Positions 15,560-23,554 of a stretch of 36,535 nt of DNA are shown here, one piece after another (within the stretch, counting starts at the first letter, position 1; the number at the start of each line of letters is the position of its first letter). The notes below the pieces were generated by a model. That model made no database searches. It was not told the origin of the DNA and worked only from the letters and a program-made list of their open reading frames with translations. Position numbers and translations under genes: made by a program. Source of the DNA: Rheinheimera sp. 1928-s (GTDB taxonomy: Bacteria; Pseudomonadota; Gammaproteobacteria; Enterobacterales; Alteromonadaceae); assembly GCF_029269265.1 (NCBI RefSeq), contig NZ_JARIXP010000015.1, positions 1 through 36,535 of the forward strand. Direction: 5' to 3'.

Positions 15560-16210
15560 CTAGTTTTTTTTAAAATCCAGTGGCATCGCCATGCCCTGAA
15601 CAAAGGTACCCTGCCATCGATCTTTTGCCCAAACAGCACTATAAGCAGCATTGATCAAAGACGAGCTAAAACGCAGCTGTGTATCAGATAAAGTAAATTC
15701 ATTCACTGGTATACCAAAACTCTCCTGTTTTGGGCTATCCAATGTAACGTGGTAGCCACCCGCTACTACAGCCACATTGAGCACCAGTGGCAATACTGAG
15801 TTTTTACTGATCTGTAAATCGCCAAACCATTGCTGCTCATGCTCAAGTCGCTGCATGTCCTGTTCAGACAAACGAGTAAGGGTCACCTCATGCTGACGCT
15901 GCTGAGTAAAAGTCCCTGTGAGTTTTTTTCCATCAAAGGTCCCTGAAAATGACGCTTTTAATGCCGTATCGCTAAAGCTCAGATGGTTACCATCAAGTTT
16001 AAACTGGCTAGGGATCATCTCTTTCAGATTTTGGTTTGGACTCAGCATAAACAGCTGATACCCCTGCTCTTCGTTGGTAATACGTAAAGCAAGTACTATC
16101 CGGTACTGAGGAGCAAGTTCTAAAACCCCTCGCCAATGGCCAGTAACATCCTGAGCCGACACTTTAAAACAGCACAAAAATGCAACGAAGATAAGAATAT
16201 AGTTTTTCAT
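15560..16210 (-). CDS. Exported N-terminal module of a serine hydrolase (frame ends at A8 run)
   Basis: 216 aa from the ATG at 16210, which has an ideal AAGGAGGA ribosome site. A start 10 codons earlier is unlikely. A signal peptide (MKNYILIFVAFLCCFKVSA) is followed by two related beta-rich halves, from about 22 (VTGHWRGVLELAPQYRIVLALRI) and about 125 (LPLVLNVAVVAGGYHVTLDSPKQESFGIPV). The pattern YxxTLDSPxQxxxGIP is familiar from the N-terminal domain of exported alpha/beta hydrolases and serine hydrolases, where it is followed by a catalytic domain. Here the frame stops at TAG directly after A8, while the catalytic domain continues in the -1 frame. Alone, the product would be a periplasmic, non-catalytic protein. 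Confidence 0.75.
   Translation of the reverse strand: MKNYILIFVAFLCCFKVSAQDVTGHWRGVLELAPQYRIVLALRITNEEQGYQLFMLSPNQNLKEMIPSQFKLDGNHLSFSDTALKASFSGTFDGKKLTGTFTQQRQHEVTLTRLSEQDMQRLEHEQQWFGDLQISKNSVLPLVLNVAVVAGGYHVTLDSPKQESFGIPVNEFTLSDTQLRFSSSLINAAYSAVWAKDRWQGTFVQGMAMPLDFKKN
15563..15571 (-). other. A_AAA_AAC heptamer at a -1 frame junction
   Basis: On the minus strand the upstream gene reads GAT TTT AAA AAA AAC TAG. The last seven bases before the stop fit the X_XXY_YYZ rule for -1 slippage. After a slip, decoding continues CTA GCT AGA and stays open through the whole serine hydrolase. It could be programmed frameshifting, a phase-variable A8 tract, a fixed mutation or a sequencing error. Confidence 0.55.
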
Positions 16211-16276
16211 AATTTCCTCCTTTGATATGACAGCCAGCATCTTAAAACGCCGCAGTTATTCCGTATGTCTTTTATG

Positions 16277-16305
16277 ATAAACGGCGCTTTGACAACTCAA
16301 ACGGC
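16277..16305 (-). promoter_or_regulatory. Candidate LytTR-binding direct repeat
   Basis: On the minus strand GCCGTTTGA (16297-16305) and GCCGTTTAT (16277-16285) start 20 bp apart, two helical turns. They fit the general LytTR half-site (A/C)(A/C)GTTN(A/G) well. The repeat lies 67 nt or more upstream of the operon's first start codon. Confidence 0.4.
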
Positions 16306-16321
16306 TTTTTTCCAACATCAG

Positions 16322-17044
16322 TTAGTTTTCAATGCCGGATTGCCGCCACTTCTGCATATTCACTCCTTTGATCATCATCCACAGGCTTAAGGTTAACTCG
16401 CCCGCTAATACCGGTATCATAATCCATGGGAATAGCAGCGCAGCCAAATCGGGTGTAAGCAATAAAGCCAGGCTATTAACCAGATAACAACCACCAGCCA
16501 CCACTAAGAGCCCCCCGATAAAAGCTGGGAAGAAACCAGATTGAATGATCAGATAGCCGCGAAGTAAACAGGCGAAAGCAAAAAAGATCAGTCCTATAGC
16601 AAAACCATAGCCATGCAACCGAATAGCAAGATAAGACCAGGCAGCAAGCAGCTCAGAAGGAAACACCGATGCCGCAGCCATACCACCTAATAGCAGCAAC
16701 GGAATCACTAACAGCACCTTATTGGCAACCAACATGGCGGTTTGGATCAGGTTAAAAAAAGTGGCCGCCAGATTCAGCCCAGCGTTGACGCGTTTAAACA
16801 ATAAATAAAACAACACGATAATAGGAATATCCAGTAATTGCATCGATAAATCACCCACTATACCCAGGCTCCACAGCCTGGTAGATGCAGCGATATTTAT
16901 AGCAGTCGCTGCTGCATCTGAAGGCACAACCAACGTTCCTCTGACCATCAGCTCACCAAAAAGCCCCAGACCAATAATGACCAGATAAAACAGGCCACTA
17001 AGACGCACATAAAACTGTGGTGCTCGTTCAAAAGAAGAAATCAT
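16322..17044 (-). CDS. DUF4386-family integral membrane protein
   Basis: 240 aa with about six hydrophobic segments (near 14-32, 58-82, 92-120, 128-150, 155-175 and 180-215). The opening YVRLSGLFYLVIIGLGLFGELMVRGTLVVP and the block LWSLGIVGDLSMQLLDIPIIVLFYLLFKRV are typical of DUF4386 proteins. The function of the family is not known. The ATG has AAGG 7 nt upstream. It is on the same strand as the hydrolase-kinase-regulator operon, 111 nt before it, and may or may not be co-transcribed, since the candidate LytTR repeat lies in that gap. Confidence 0.75.
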   Translation of the reverse strand: MISSFERAPQFYVRLSGLFYLVIIGLGLFGELMVRGTLVVPSDAAATAINIAASTRLWSLGIVGDLSMQLLDIPIIVLFYLLFKRVNAGLNLAATFFNLIQTAMLVANKVLLVIPLLLLGGMAAASVFPSELLAAWSYLAIRLHGYGFAIGLIFFAFACLLRGYLIIQSGFFPAFIGGLLVVAGGCYLVNSLALLLTPDLAALLFPWIMIPVLAGELTLSLWMMIKGVNMQKWRQSGIEN

Positions 17045-17293
17045 AGAATGCCTTAGAGTGACAAAACATGGCAGGCGCTGGGAAAAACACCTGTTTGGGC
17101 GGAGTCAGATCTGGTTCCTGATGGACTTTTGTAACCTTGGATTACACTGCCAGATCCAACTAAAAAAAGCCACTGGCATACAAAGTAGTACTCAGTAAAA
17201 AATGTGATACGACAATTTTTGTCCTCGATTTTCTGACATAGCTGTGATTGAATATCAGCGTCGAAGCAAAATGGAGTGTTGTAATCAACCCGT

Positions 17294-18331
17294 ATGAGTT
17301 TACTAATTGCGTTTGTGGTGTTATCAATTTCGGTATCTTTTATCTGTTCTATCCTTGAAGCAGCGCTGTTATCTATCACCCCCAGCTACATTGCCCAGCA
17401 AAAACTGACTCAGCCCAAGCTATACGAAAAACTGAAAGCTCTTAAAGAGAAAATAGACCAACCTCTGGCTGCAATCCTGACATTAAACACTGTTGCGCAT
17501 ACAGTGGGTGCCACAGGCGTCGGTGCTCAGGTGACTCTAGTTTTTGGCGACGGTTATTTGGGTATTGCCTCAGCTATCATGACATTGCTTATATTAGTCT
17601 TGTCAGAAATATTACCTAAAACTATTGGTGCCCGCTATTGGCCAAGTTTGGCTCCGGTGTTACCTACCCTGCTCAACGGCATGATTTTTATTCTGAAACC
17701 TTTTATCTGGATGTCAGATCAGGTTATGAAGCTGTTTGGCGGTGGACACCATGATCACGATTTACGTCAGGAAATCAAAGCACTGACTATATTAGGCCGC
17801 GAGCTCAACAAACTCGATGAAGATGAACAACGGGTTATCGCTAATATTCTTGATTTACACGACATTAAAGTACGCGAGATCATGACACCACGCACTGTCT
17901 GTGAATCCGCCAAGCCTGATGAAGCTTTATCATCTTTACTCGATCGTGTGAAAAAACATCGTTTCTCGCGTTATCCTGTGCTGGATAATGATGAATCGCC
18001 TCTGGGTATAGTGTTTCGTTACGACATGCTGGAATTCAACGAAGAACAAACCGCAGCTGACATTATGAAACCAGTGAAAGTGATTTCGGATATGCTGAAT
18101 GTGGAACAGCTAATGTCACAGCTGATCCGGGAACGTCAGCATATGGCATTAGTTTATGACGAATATGGTAGTTGGATGGGCCTGGTCACCATGGAGGACG
18201 TGATTGAATCCATTATTGGTCAGCCGATTATGGATGAAACAGACGATATTCCAAACATGCGCCGTTTTGCCAAACGCCGCTGGGAACATAAACAAAAACA
18301 GCTAAGCGATGATAAAAGCCAGCAAGGATAA
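17294..18331 (+). CDS. CNNM/CorC-family membrane protein with CBS pair
   Basis: 345 aa. Residues about 1-165 form a DUF21/CNNM transmembrane domain with SFICSILEAALLSITPSYI and the conserved proline region ILVLSEILPKTIGARYW. A linker helix follows (TILGRELNKLDEDEQRVIANIL), then two CBS motifs, VREIMTPRTVCESAKPDEAL and ADIMKPVKVISDMLNVEQL, ending in GSWMGLVTMEDVIESIIGQPIMDE. The usual C-terminal CorC_HlyC domain is missing, so this is the short form. Relatives take part in Mg2+ or other cation export; the substrate here is not shown. The preceding 249 bp hold no other gene that I can support. No good ribosome site is seen (GGAG is 16 nt away), so the start is moderately sure. Confidence 0.85.
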   Translation: MSLLIAFVVLSISVSFICSILEAALLSITPSYIAQQKLTQPKLYEKLKALKEKIDQPLAAILTLNTVAHTVGATGVGAQVTLVFGDGYLGIASAIMTLLILVLSEILPKTIGARYWPSLAPVLPTLLNGMIFILKPFIWMSDQVMKLFGGGHHDHDLRQEIKALTILGRELNKLDEDEQRVIANILDLHDIKVREIMTPRTVCESAKPDEALSSLLDRVKKHRFSRYPVLDNDESPLGIVFRYDMLEFNEEQTAADIMKPVKVISDMLNVEQLMSQLIRERQHMALVYDEYGSWMGLVTMEDVIESIIGQPIMDETDDIPNMRRFAKRRWEHKQKQLSDDKSQQG

Positions 18332-18348
18332 AATCTGCACAATTCAAA

Positions 18349-18385
18349 CCGGCGCTCTTCGTAAGTTAACAGCGCCGGAGTTTTT
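18349..18385 (+). terminator. Rho-independent terminator of the CNNM gene
   Basis: The stem CCGGCGCT/AGCGCCGG (18349-18356 and 18371-18378) has a 14-nt loop and is followed by AGTTTTT. It lies 17 nt after the stop codon. Confidence 0.8.
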
Positions 18386-18609
18386 AACTATCCTGGCTGA
18401 CACAAACTACAAATAAAACCCTGTTGTATTTCCAGCCTCCCCACTCTGACTACACAACAACTATCCCCGAATTAACCTCGTGCCTTTGCAGTTTTTATTA
18501 GATTAAATTTTTCTAACATTAATAGTTTGTGAAAACTTTGGCATCTATAGCTATTTTGTGACAGCGGCCTTAATTCTTCAGCAAAAGCTTATGCTGCCTG
18601 AGCTGGAGT

Positions 18610-18653
18610 GGATAAGGTGGGGATAACTGCGGTATAAGATCAGGATAAGTTTT
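18610..18653 (+). repeat. Four tandem 11-bp units with core GGATAA
   Basis: Units GGATAAGGTGG, GGATAACTGCG, GTATAAGATCA and GGATAAGTTTT start at 18610, 18621, 18632 and 18643. The hexamer core is kept in phase at exactly 11 bp while the other five bases vary. This is the geometry of OmpR/PhoB-type regulator sites. The 220 bp between the CNNM terminator and this repeat are AT-rich and show no gene. Confidence 0.55.
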
Positions 18654-18654
18654 G

Positions 18655-18840
18655 ACTTCTGTTTCCGATTGAATGACTTAAAAGCAAACAGACCGCAGGA
18701 AAATTTCAGAAGCCTTGTCTACACTGAAAACCTGTAAGTTAACCTGTTTTGTCCTCTTTGGTTCCGTATAGCGCACGGCTCATTTAGATGAGCCATTCCC
18801 CTAAGCCCAGAATGAATCCCTTGATTCTGGGCTACTTTTC
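18655..18840 (+). ncRNA. Candidate small RNA ending in tandem hairpins
   Basis: No reading frame fits here. Two perfect hairpins follow each other: GGCTCAT/ATGAGCC with a TTAG loop (18777-18794), and AGCCCAGAAT/ATTCTGGGCT (18804-18833) followed by ACTTTTCC. They lie too far (over 440 bp) from the CNNM stop, which already has its own terminator. A separate plus-strand transcript is the simplest explanation. A phased 11-bp repeat precedes it. The 5' end is not defined and no convincing -10 was found. The second hairpin could instead serve tatD from the other strand. Confidence 0.35.
18804..18840 (+). terminator. Terminator hairpin with U tract, plus strand
   Basis: A perfect 10-bp stem with a 10-nt loop is followed by ACTTTTCC on the plus strand. 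On the minus strand it lies 32 nt beyond the tatD stop without a T tract, so it may be bidirectional. Confidence 0.65.
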
Positions 18841-18865
18841 CTTCTGAGCAAGCTGTGTTAGTTAA

Positions 18866-19648
18866 TTATAAGGCTCTCTTAACCGATTGAAACAGCTGAT
18901 AAAAATTTTCAGTTGTTTGTTCTGCCAGCTGTTCAATGCTGACATTACGCTGCTCTGCAATACAAGCTGCAACAGCGCTGACATAAGCAGGCTGATTGGT
19001 TTTGCCACGATAAGGCACAGGGGCTAAATAAGGCGAGTCGGTTTCGATCAGCAGTCGATCCGCTGGTATTTGTCGGGCTACAGCACGCAGCTCATCTGCG
19101 TTACGAAAAGTCACTATGCCAGATAACGAAATATAAAAACCTAAATCCAAAGCGGCTTTTGCTGTGTCCCAGTCTTCAGTAAAACAATGCAAAACACCTC
19201 CACAGTCGGCAGCTCCGCCGGAGTGCAATAAATTCAAGGTATCAGCCCTGGCATCGCGGGTATGCACTATTAAAGGTTTTTTCAGTTCACGGCCTACCGC
19301 AATATGAGCGGCAAAAGCCTCTTGCTGAATCGCTTTACTGTCCGGGCTGTAAAAGTAATCCAGGCCAGTTTCACCTACGGCCACTACCGCAGGATCAGCG
19401 CAATAACGGCGCAGTAATTCGATATCGATTTGATCTTCCTGATGCAGTGGGTGTTCACCACAAGACACTGACACTTGCGGATAAGCGGCTACAAGCTGCT
19501 TCATCGCGGGAAACTCTTTCAGACTGACCGATACACAAAGCATATGTTCAACTTTGGCAGCTGCGGCTTGTTGTAAAACGTCCGGTAACGTCAGGGCTAA
19601 TTTGTCCCATTCCAGGCGATCGAGGTGACAATGTGAATCAACAAACAA
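18866..19648 (-). CDS. ycfH: TatD-family metal-dependent hydrolase (YcfH)
   Basis: 260 aa, the usual length. All metal-site motifs are present: DSHCHLD, GETGLDYFY, LIVHTRDA, VLHCFTED and ETDSPYLAP. It is closest to E. coli YcfH, which has the same place after holB. TatD proteins are Mg2+-dependent nucleases or related hydrolases of the amidohydrolase fold; the physiological substrate of YcfH is not settled. The start is TTG at 19648, with GGAG upstream. No ATG fits, because DSHCHL must stay near the N-terminus. It is the last gene of the long minus-strand cluster. Confidence 0.92.
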   Translation of the reverse strand: MFVDSHCHLDRLEWDKLALTLPDVLQQAAAAKVEHMLCVSVSLKEFPAMKQLVAAYPQVSVSCGEHPLHQEDQIDIELLRRYCADPAVVAVGETGLDYFYSPDSKAIQQEAFAAHIAVGRELKKPLIVHTRDARADTLNLLHSGGAADCGGVLHCFTEDWDTAKAALDLGFYISLSGIVTFRNADELRAVARQIPADRLLIETDSPYLAPVPYRGKTNQPAYVSAVAACIAEQRNVSIEQLAEQTTENFYQLFQSVKRAL

Positions 19649-19688
19649 AAGAGTTCTCCAAAAAAATAGTTAAAACAGCCACTGAATT

Positions 19689-20015
19689 CTAAAGGCTGTA
19701 GGTAGGCTCAGTCGAATCGAGCATACCACCCAATAATTTTTCAATTTTATCCTGCAGCTGAAATTTATCGTCGATAAAAGCCACACCAATGCCAGCCGGA
19801 GTAGAGCTTTGCGCTCCTTGTGGTGTCAGCCATGCTACTTTGCCGGAAACCCTTACGGGCTCCAGCGCATCAGGTAAGGTGACCACTAAAGACAAAGAAT
19901 GCCCCATACGATAAGGCCGCGCAGTACGCACAAACAAACCACCGTTTTTCAGAAATGGCATATAGCAGCGATACAGCTCTTTAAGTTCAGTAAAATCCAG
20001 TTGGATTTCGTCCAC
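19689..20015 (-). CDS. pilZ: Type IV pilus PilZ protein
   Basis: 108 aa. The PilZ fold is seen in LFVRTARPYRMGHSLSLVVTLPD and VSGKVAWLTPQG...PAGIGVAFID. The RxxxR and (D/N)xSxxG motifs needed to bind cyclic di-GMP are absent, as in the canonical type IV pilus PilZ, which acts through protein contacts in pilus assembly. It sits between holB and tatD, the usual place in Pseudomonas and Alteromonadales. The start is GTG at 20015, with AGGAG 7 nt upstream and 12 nt after the holB stop. Confidence 0.9.
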   Translation of the reverse strand: MDEIQLDFTELKELYRCYMPFLKNGGLFVRTARPYRMGHSLSLVVTLPDALEPVRVSGKVAWLTPQGAQSSTPAGIGVAFIDDKFQLQDKIEKLLGGMLDSTEPTYSL

Positions 20016-20027
20016 AGTAAGCTCCTG

Positions 20028-20930
20028 TTACAACAAGGCCGAGCGGAGTTGCACTAACAAGGCCGACAAATTCAGCGCTGCATTTTGGCCTGTAATCAAC
20101 TGACGATCACGGCCCCATTGTTGTAAAGACAACAATAACTGGTGGTGTTTCAGCTGCATATCAGCGCCTTTAGTCCATAACTCCTGTCGTACAAACCAGA
20201 ATAAGGTTGAAGGCAATTGTTCAGTGTCAGGTAAATGAGCCAGCAGCTCATACATATCTAACTGAGCGGACACGAACTTCTTCAGCATAACCAATTGTGC
20301 AGAAATTGCTGCTGCTTCGTCGCTTTCTAATAATTTCAACGCTAATAAAGGTGCGCCGCCGACGTATTGCAGTAAAAAGTCCGGTACAGGTCTGCTGCTG
20401 TGTTCCTGTAACCAATGCTCTATCTGTTCACCATAGACAGGCGCTAAAGCCCAGCTTTGGCAACGGCTTAAAATAGTAGGCAATAGCTGAGCCGGATGAG
20501 CGCTTTGCAAAATCAGAAAGCTGTTTTGTGGCGGCTCTTCCAGAGTTTTTAATAAAGCATTGGCTGCGGCTTCAGTCATCAATTCAGCCTGCGGGATCAG
20601 CGCCAGCTTGACGCCGCCTTGCTGCGACGCACCCTGCATAAACTGACCTAAAGCACGTATAGGGTCAACCCCAATACTGCTGCCTTCTGTTGGTAACTGC
20701 CACAGATCCGGATGATGGCCGGATGCCATTAGCTGACAACTTTTGCATAAACCACAAGGCAGTTGCTGTTGCGGGCTTTTACATAACAAATAAGCAGCCA
20801 AGCGTTTAGACAGCGCCAATTTGCCAATGCCAACAGGGCCTGTCAGTAATAACGCATGATGCAACTGCCCTGCTTCTGCCAATTCGGTCAGTTTGTATTG
20901 GTATGAGTCCAGCCACGGAAAATCAGACAT
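20028..20930 (-). CDS. holB: DNA polymerase III subunit delta'
   Basis: 300 aa from the ATG at 20930. This start matches the family N-terminus (MSDFPWLDSY versus MRWYPWL in E. coli). It overlaps tmk by 8 nt. A GTG at 20957 has no ribosome site. Delta' is the stator of the clamp loader. Seen: GPVGIGKLALSK (P-loop with its Lys, unlike the degenerate E. coli loop), a zinc module with cysteines in LLCKSPQQQLPCGLCKSC, AAANALLKTLEEPP, and LSRCQSW (SRC motif). It follows tmk and precedes pilZ. Confidence 0.93.
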   Translation of the reverse strand: MSDFPWLDSYQYKLTELAEAGQLHHALLLTGPVGIGKLALSKRLAAYLLCKSPQQQLPCGLCKSCQLMASGHHPDLWQLPTEGSSIGVDPIRALGQFMQGASQQGGVKLALIPQAELMTEAAANALLKTLEEPPQNSFLILQSAHPAQLLPTILSRCQSWALAPVYGEQIEHWLQEHSSRPVPDFLLQYVGGAPLLALKLLESDEAAAISAQLVMLKKFVSAQLDMYELLAHLPDTEQLPSTLFWFVRQELWTKGADMQLKHHQLLLSLQQWGRDRQLITGQNAALNLSALLVQLRSALL

Positions 20931-21594
20931 CTGTGTCAAGATCCGCCTTTGCATCACGGCTTAAAGACCCGCTTTGATACGCCTGTTGCAGCGCATTCAG
21001 TATTTGTTGCTGCACCTGCTGCATAGACTGACTGGCATCAATAGTCACTATATTGGCTTCAGTGGCTGCAATTTGTTGATATTTGGCACGAGTGCGCTGG
21101 AAAAATGCCAATTGCTCCAGCTCAATCCGATCCAGTTCGCCCCGAGCCTGAGCACGTTGTAAGCCGATGGCAGGATCTATATCCAGATACAGCGTCAAAT
21201 CCGGCGTTAAATCACCTAATACCACCTGACGAATACTGTTAATCAGATTTTCATCCAGTTGACGGCCCCCCCCCTGATAGGCACGCGAGGATAAATCGTG
21301 GCGATCACCCAGTACCCAGGTGCCTTGCTGCAAGGCAGGCTGGATCACAGTTTTTACGAGCTGCACACGGGACGCATACATCAATAAGAGTTCGGTTTCA
21401 GGTGCTACTTTTTCATCCTGTACTTGTTTGACTATAGTTCGGATTTGTTCAGCCAAAGGTGTGCCACCTGGCTCACGGGTGCTGATAAATGGGATTTGAT
21501 GTTCGTTCAGCCATTGCTGGATAGTGCGGATAGCACTGGTTTTACCGGCGCCTTCCAGCCCTTCCACTACAATAAAACGACCTGAAGTTGTCAT
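20923..21594 (-). CDS. tmk: Thymidylate kinase
   Basis: 223 aa. It phosphorylates dTMP to dTDP. P-loop GLEGAGKTS near residue 12, substrate motif STREPGGTPLAEQIR, and GDRHDLSSRAYQGGGRQLD for the DRY-type region and the LID. The C-terminal tail is about 10 residues longer than E. coli Tmk. The ATG is preceded by GGAAAAG. It lies 35 nt after mltG and overlaps holB by 8 nt. Confidence 0.95.
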   Translation of the reverse strand: MTTSGRFIVVEGLEGAGKTSAIRTIQQWLNEHQIPFISTREPGGTPLAEQIRTIVKQVQDEKVAPETELLLMYASRVQLVKTVIQPALQQGTWVLGDRHDLSSRAYQGGGRQLDENLINSIRQVVLGDLTPDLTLYLDIDPAIGLQRAQARGELDRIELEQLAFFQRTRAKYQQIAATEANIVTIDASQSMQQVQQQILNALQQAYQSGSLSRDAKADLDTDV

Positions 21595-21629
21595 GGTTTT
21601 TTCTTTTCCAAAATTCTCTTACCTAAAAT

Positions 21630-22646
21630 TCACTTTCTTAAAATATACTGCCGCACTGCAGCATTATGCTCAGCCAGAGTGCGGGAAAACTGATGCGTAC
21701 CATCCCCTTTGGAGACAAAATACAGCCAGTCACTTTGCGCTGGCTGAGCAGCAGCAATAATAGAGCTTCCACTTGGCGCAGCTATTGGACCCGGAGGTAA
21801 GCCAAAATGCTGATAGGTATTATAAAGATGTGGATTGCGCAAATCAGCTCTGGTGATGTCACCATTAAAACTATCGCCTAAACCATAAATAACAGTTGGG
21901 TCTGTTTGTAATCTCATACCAAGCGCCAGTCGATTCACAAAAACCGAGCTGACAAGCGGTTTCTCGGGTTCATGGCCACTTTCTTTTTCGATAATTGAAG
22001 CCATGATCAGTAATTCATAAGGTGTTTTGTAGGGCAGTTGAGGCTGTCGACTATCCCAGGCCTGCTGTAAACGTTGGATCAATAACTGGTTAGCGCGCTT
22101 TAATAATTCAGTACTGCTGCTGTTGGCGGTGTAATTATAGGTTTCAGCAAAAAACAAAGCCTCAGCATTGGTTGGTTTCTCACCCCAACTGTCTGGCCAT
22201 AGGGCTAAAGCCACCATATCTGTATCTTCTGCCAGATCGTGTTTTAAGTATTGTGCTTCAGCCATACGTTTTAAGCTTTGGCTTAAGGTTTCCCCTTCTT
22301 TGATGCTAAAAGAGAATTGCGCCACTTTGCCGCTGGCGAATAAATGCAACATTTGTAATAAGCGGGTTGGCTTTTGATCTGTGGGTACCTTGTATACGCC
22401 CTGATGCAATTTTGCTAATTCAGGATGCATACGCAAATAAATGGATAACCAACGGCATTGGGCGTTACTTAACAGCTGTTGTTGCTGCCAACTGCGACAG
22501 AGCTTCATCGCGCTGTCGCCCGCTTTAATTTCGATGTAAGGCTCAGTCAGAGCTAAAGTACTCTGGCTGTATTGTTGCCATACATGACTTAAACCCAGAT
22601 AACTAAGCAGTGCAACTAACAGGACTACAAATAAAGTTCGGATCAA
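21630..22646 (-). CDS. mltG: Endolytic murein transglycosylase MltG
   Basis: 338 aa. One N-terminal transmembrane helix (residues 3-20) anchors it in the inner membrane. A LysM-like part (IEIKAGDSAMKLCRSWQQ) leads to the YceG catalytic domain with the Glu of MASIIEKESG and VFVNRLALGMRLQTDPTVIYGLG. It cuts nascent glycan strands to set their length. The start is TTG at 22646, reading TTGATCCGA. It overlaps the pabC stop by four bases, and its GGAG site lies inside the last pabC codons. Confidence 0.93.
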   Translation of the reverse strand: MIRTLFVVLLVALLSYLGLSHVWQQYSQSTLALTEPYIEIKAGDSAMKLCRSWQQQQLLSNAQCRWLSIYLRMHPELAKLHQGVYKVPTDQKPTRLLQMLHLFASGKVAQFSFSIKEGETLSQSLKRMAEAQYLKHDLAEDTDMVALALWPDSWGEKPTNAEALFFAETYNYTANSSSTELLKRANQLLIQRLQQAWDSRQPQLPYKTPYELLIMASIIEKESGHEPEKPLVSSVFVNRLALGMRLQTDPTVIYGLGDSFNGDITRADLRNPHLYNTYQHFGLPPGPIAAPSGSSIIAAAQPAQSDWLYFVSKGDGTHQFSRTLAEHNAAVRQYILRK

Positions 22647-23407
22647 AGCTCAACTCCGCTGACAAACTGACGTACCAGTTCGATATTTTTAGTTTGCCCG
22701 GCAAATTCCTTCACCGGCACTACGCCCATCAGGGCATTACAAATCAACAAGGCTTCTGCTTGCTGCAGATCCGCCAGGCGATAACGACCTTCTGTCACGG
22801 ATAGCTGAGCCATCAGATGTTGACGCATAACCCCACAGACACCGGCCTGATCCAGCGCTGGAGTAAACCATTTGCCTTCTTTACAAAACATCAGATTGGC
22901 GGCTGACACTTCAATCACAGCGCCACTTTGATCCAGCACCGCAAGTTCATCAAAACCGCTTTGAGCTAATTCAGCTTTAATCAGCACCTGTTCCAGCCTG
23001 TTGTTGTGTTTTAAACCAGCCAGAGCGGGTTGCTGTGCCAGTTTAAATTGTGCCACTCCCAAGCGAATGCCCTGTTGCAGCCAATCACTGTAAGCAGGTA
23101 AAGCTGCAGTGCTGATATAACAGCAAGGCGATTCAATACCTTGCGGGCTATAGCCCCTGCCTGCCTGCCCACGGCTGATCAGTACTTTAATCACGTGGTC
23201 AGGCGCTGAAATATTTTGCTGCACTTTTCTGGTCAGCTCGTCAGTATCAAAAGAATGGATCAACAAACGTTTGGCACCACAAACTAAACGCTGCAGATGC
23301 AAATCCCACAGCATAGCTTTGCCGTCTTTTACCCGCACAGTGGTAAAAAGTCCGTCACCATACTGAAAACTACGATCTGTGCTGTTGGGAGCCTGCAGGT
23401 AAAGCAT
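22643..23407 (-). CDS. pabC: Aminodeoxychorismate lyase
   Basis: 254 aa from the ATG at 23407; one TTG codon earlier is also possible. It is a fold-type IV PLP enzyme that converts 4-amino-4-deoxychorismate to p-aminobenzoate and pyruvate for folate. Seen: RSFQYGDGLFTTVRV, the PLP-lysine in LKHNNRLEQVLIKAEL, and LDQAGVCGVMR near the cofactor phosphate. Its ribosome site is weak. It is separated from fabF by 147 nt holding a hairpin, and it overlaps mltG by 4 bp. Confidence 0.92.
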   Translation of the reverse strand: MLYLQAPNSTDRSFQYGDGLFTTVRVKDGKAMLWDLHLQRLVCGAKRLLIHSFDTDELTRKVQQNISAPDHVIKVLISRGQAGRGYSPQGIESPCCYISTAALPAYSDWLQQGIRLGVAQFKLAQQPALAGLKHNNRLEQVLIKAELAQSGFDELAVLDQSGAVIEVSAANLMFCKEGKWFTPALDQAGVCGVMRQHLMAQLSVTEGRYRLADLQQAEALLICNALMGVVPVKEFAGQTKNIELVRQFVSGVEL

Positions 23408-23523
23408 CAATGCCAGTCCACATCATTTGAAAAAATTCTGGCCGAAAGTATGCCTGAAATCAGTGACTTTGGGAATGTAGCGGCAGAGTCTAGCTTCAGA
23501 CTCAAAAAGGATAAAGCGAATAA

Positions 23524-23548
23524 GGGATCAGAGCTTAACTCTGACCCC
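23524..23548 (-). terminator. Hairpin after fabF
   Basis: On the minus strand GGGG-TCAGAG and CTCTGA-CCC pair with one mismatch and a 5-nt loop, 6 nt after the fabF stop. Little U tract follows, so it probably reduces rather than stops transcription into pabC. A smaller GAGTCT/AGACTC stem lies at 23488-23505. Confidence 0.5.
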
Positions 23549-23554
23549 TACATT

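Noticed and set aside
17053-17379. 108-codon frame on the minus strand overlapping the start of the CNNM gene
   Set aside because: No family resemblance, no ribosome site, and it overlaps a well-supported membrane-protein gene.
18535-18570. Possible sigma-54 promoter around TTGGCAT...TTTTG
   Set aside because: The GG and GC dinucleotides are 10 bp apart instead of the required 12, and no downstream target is clear.
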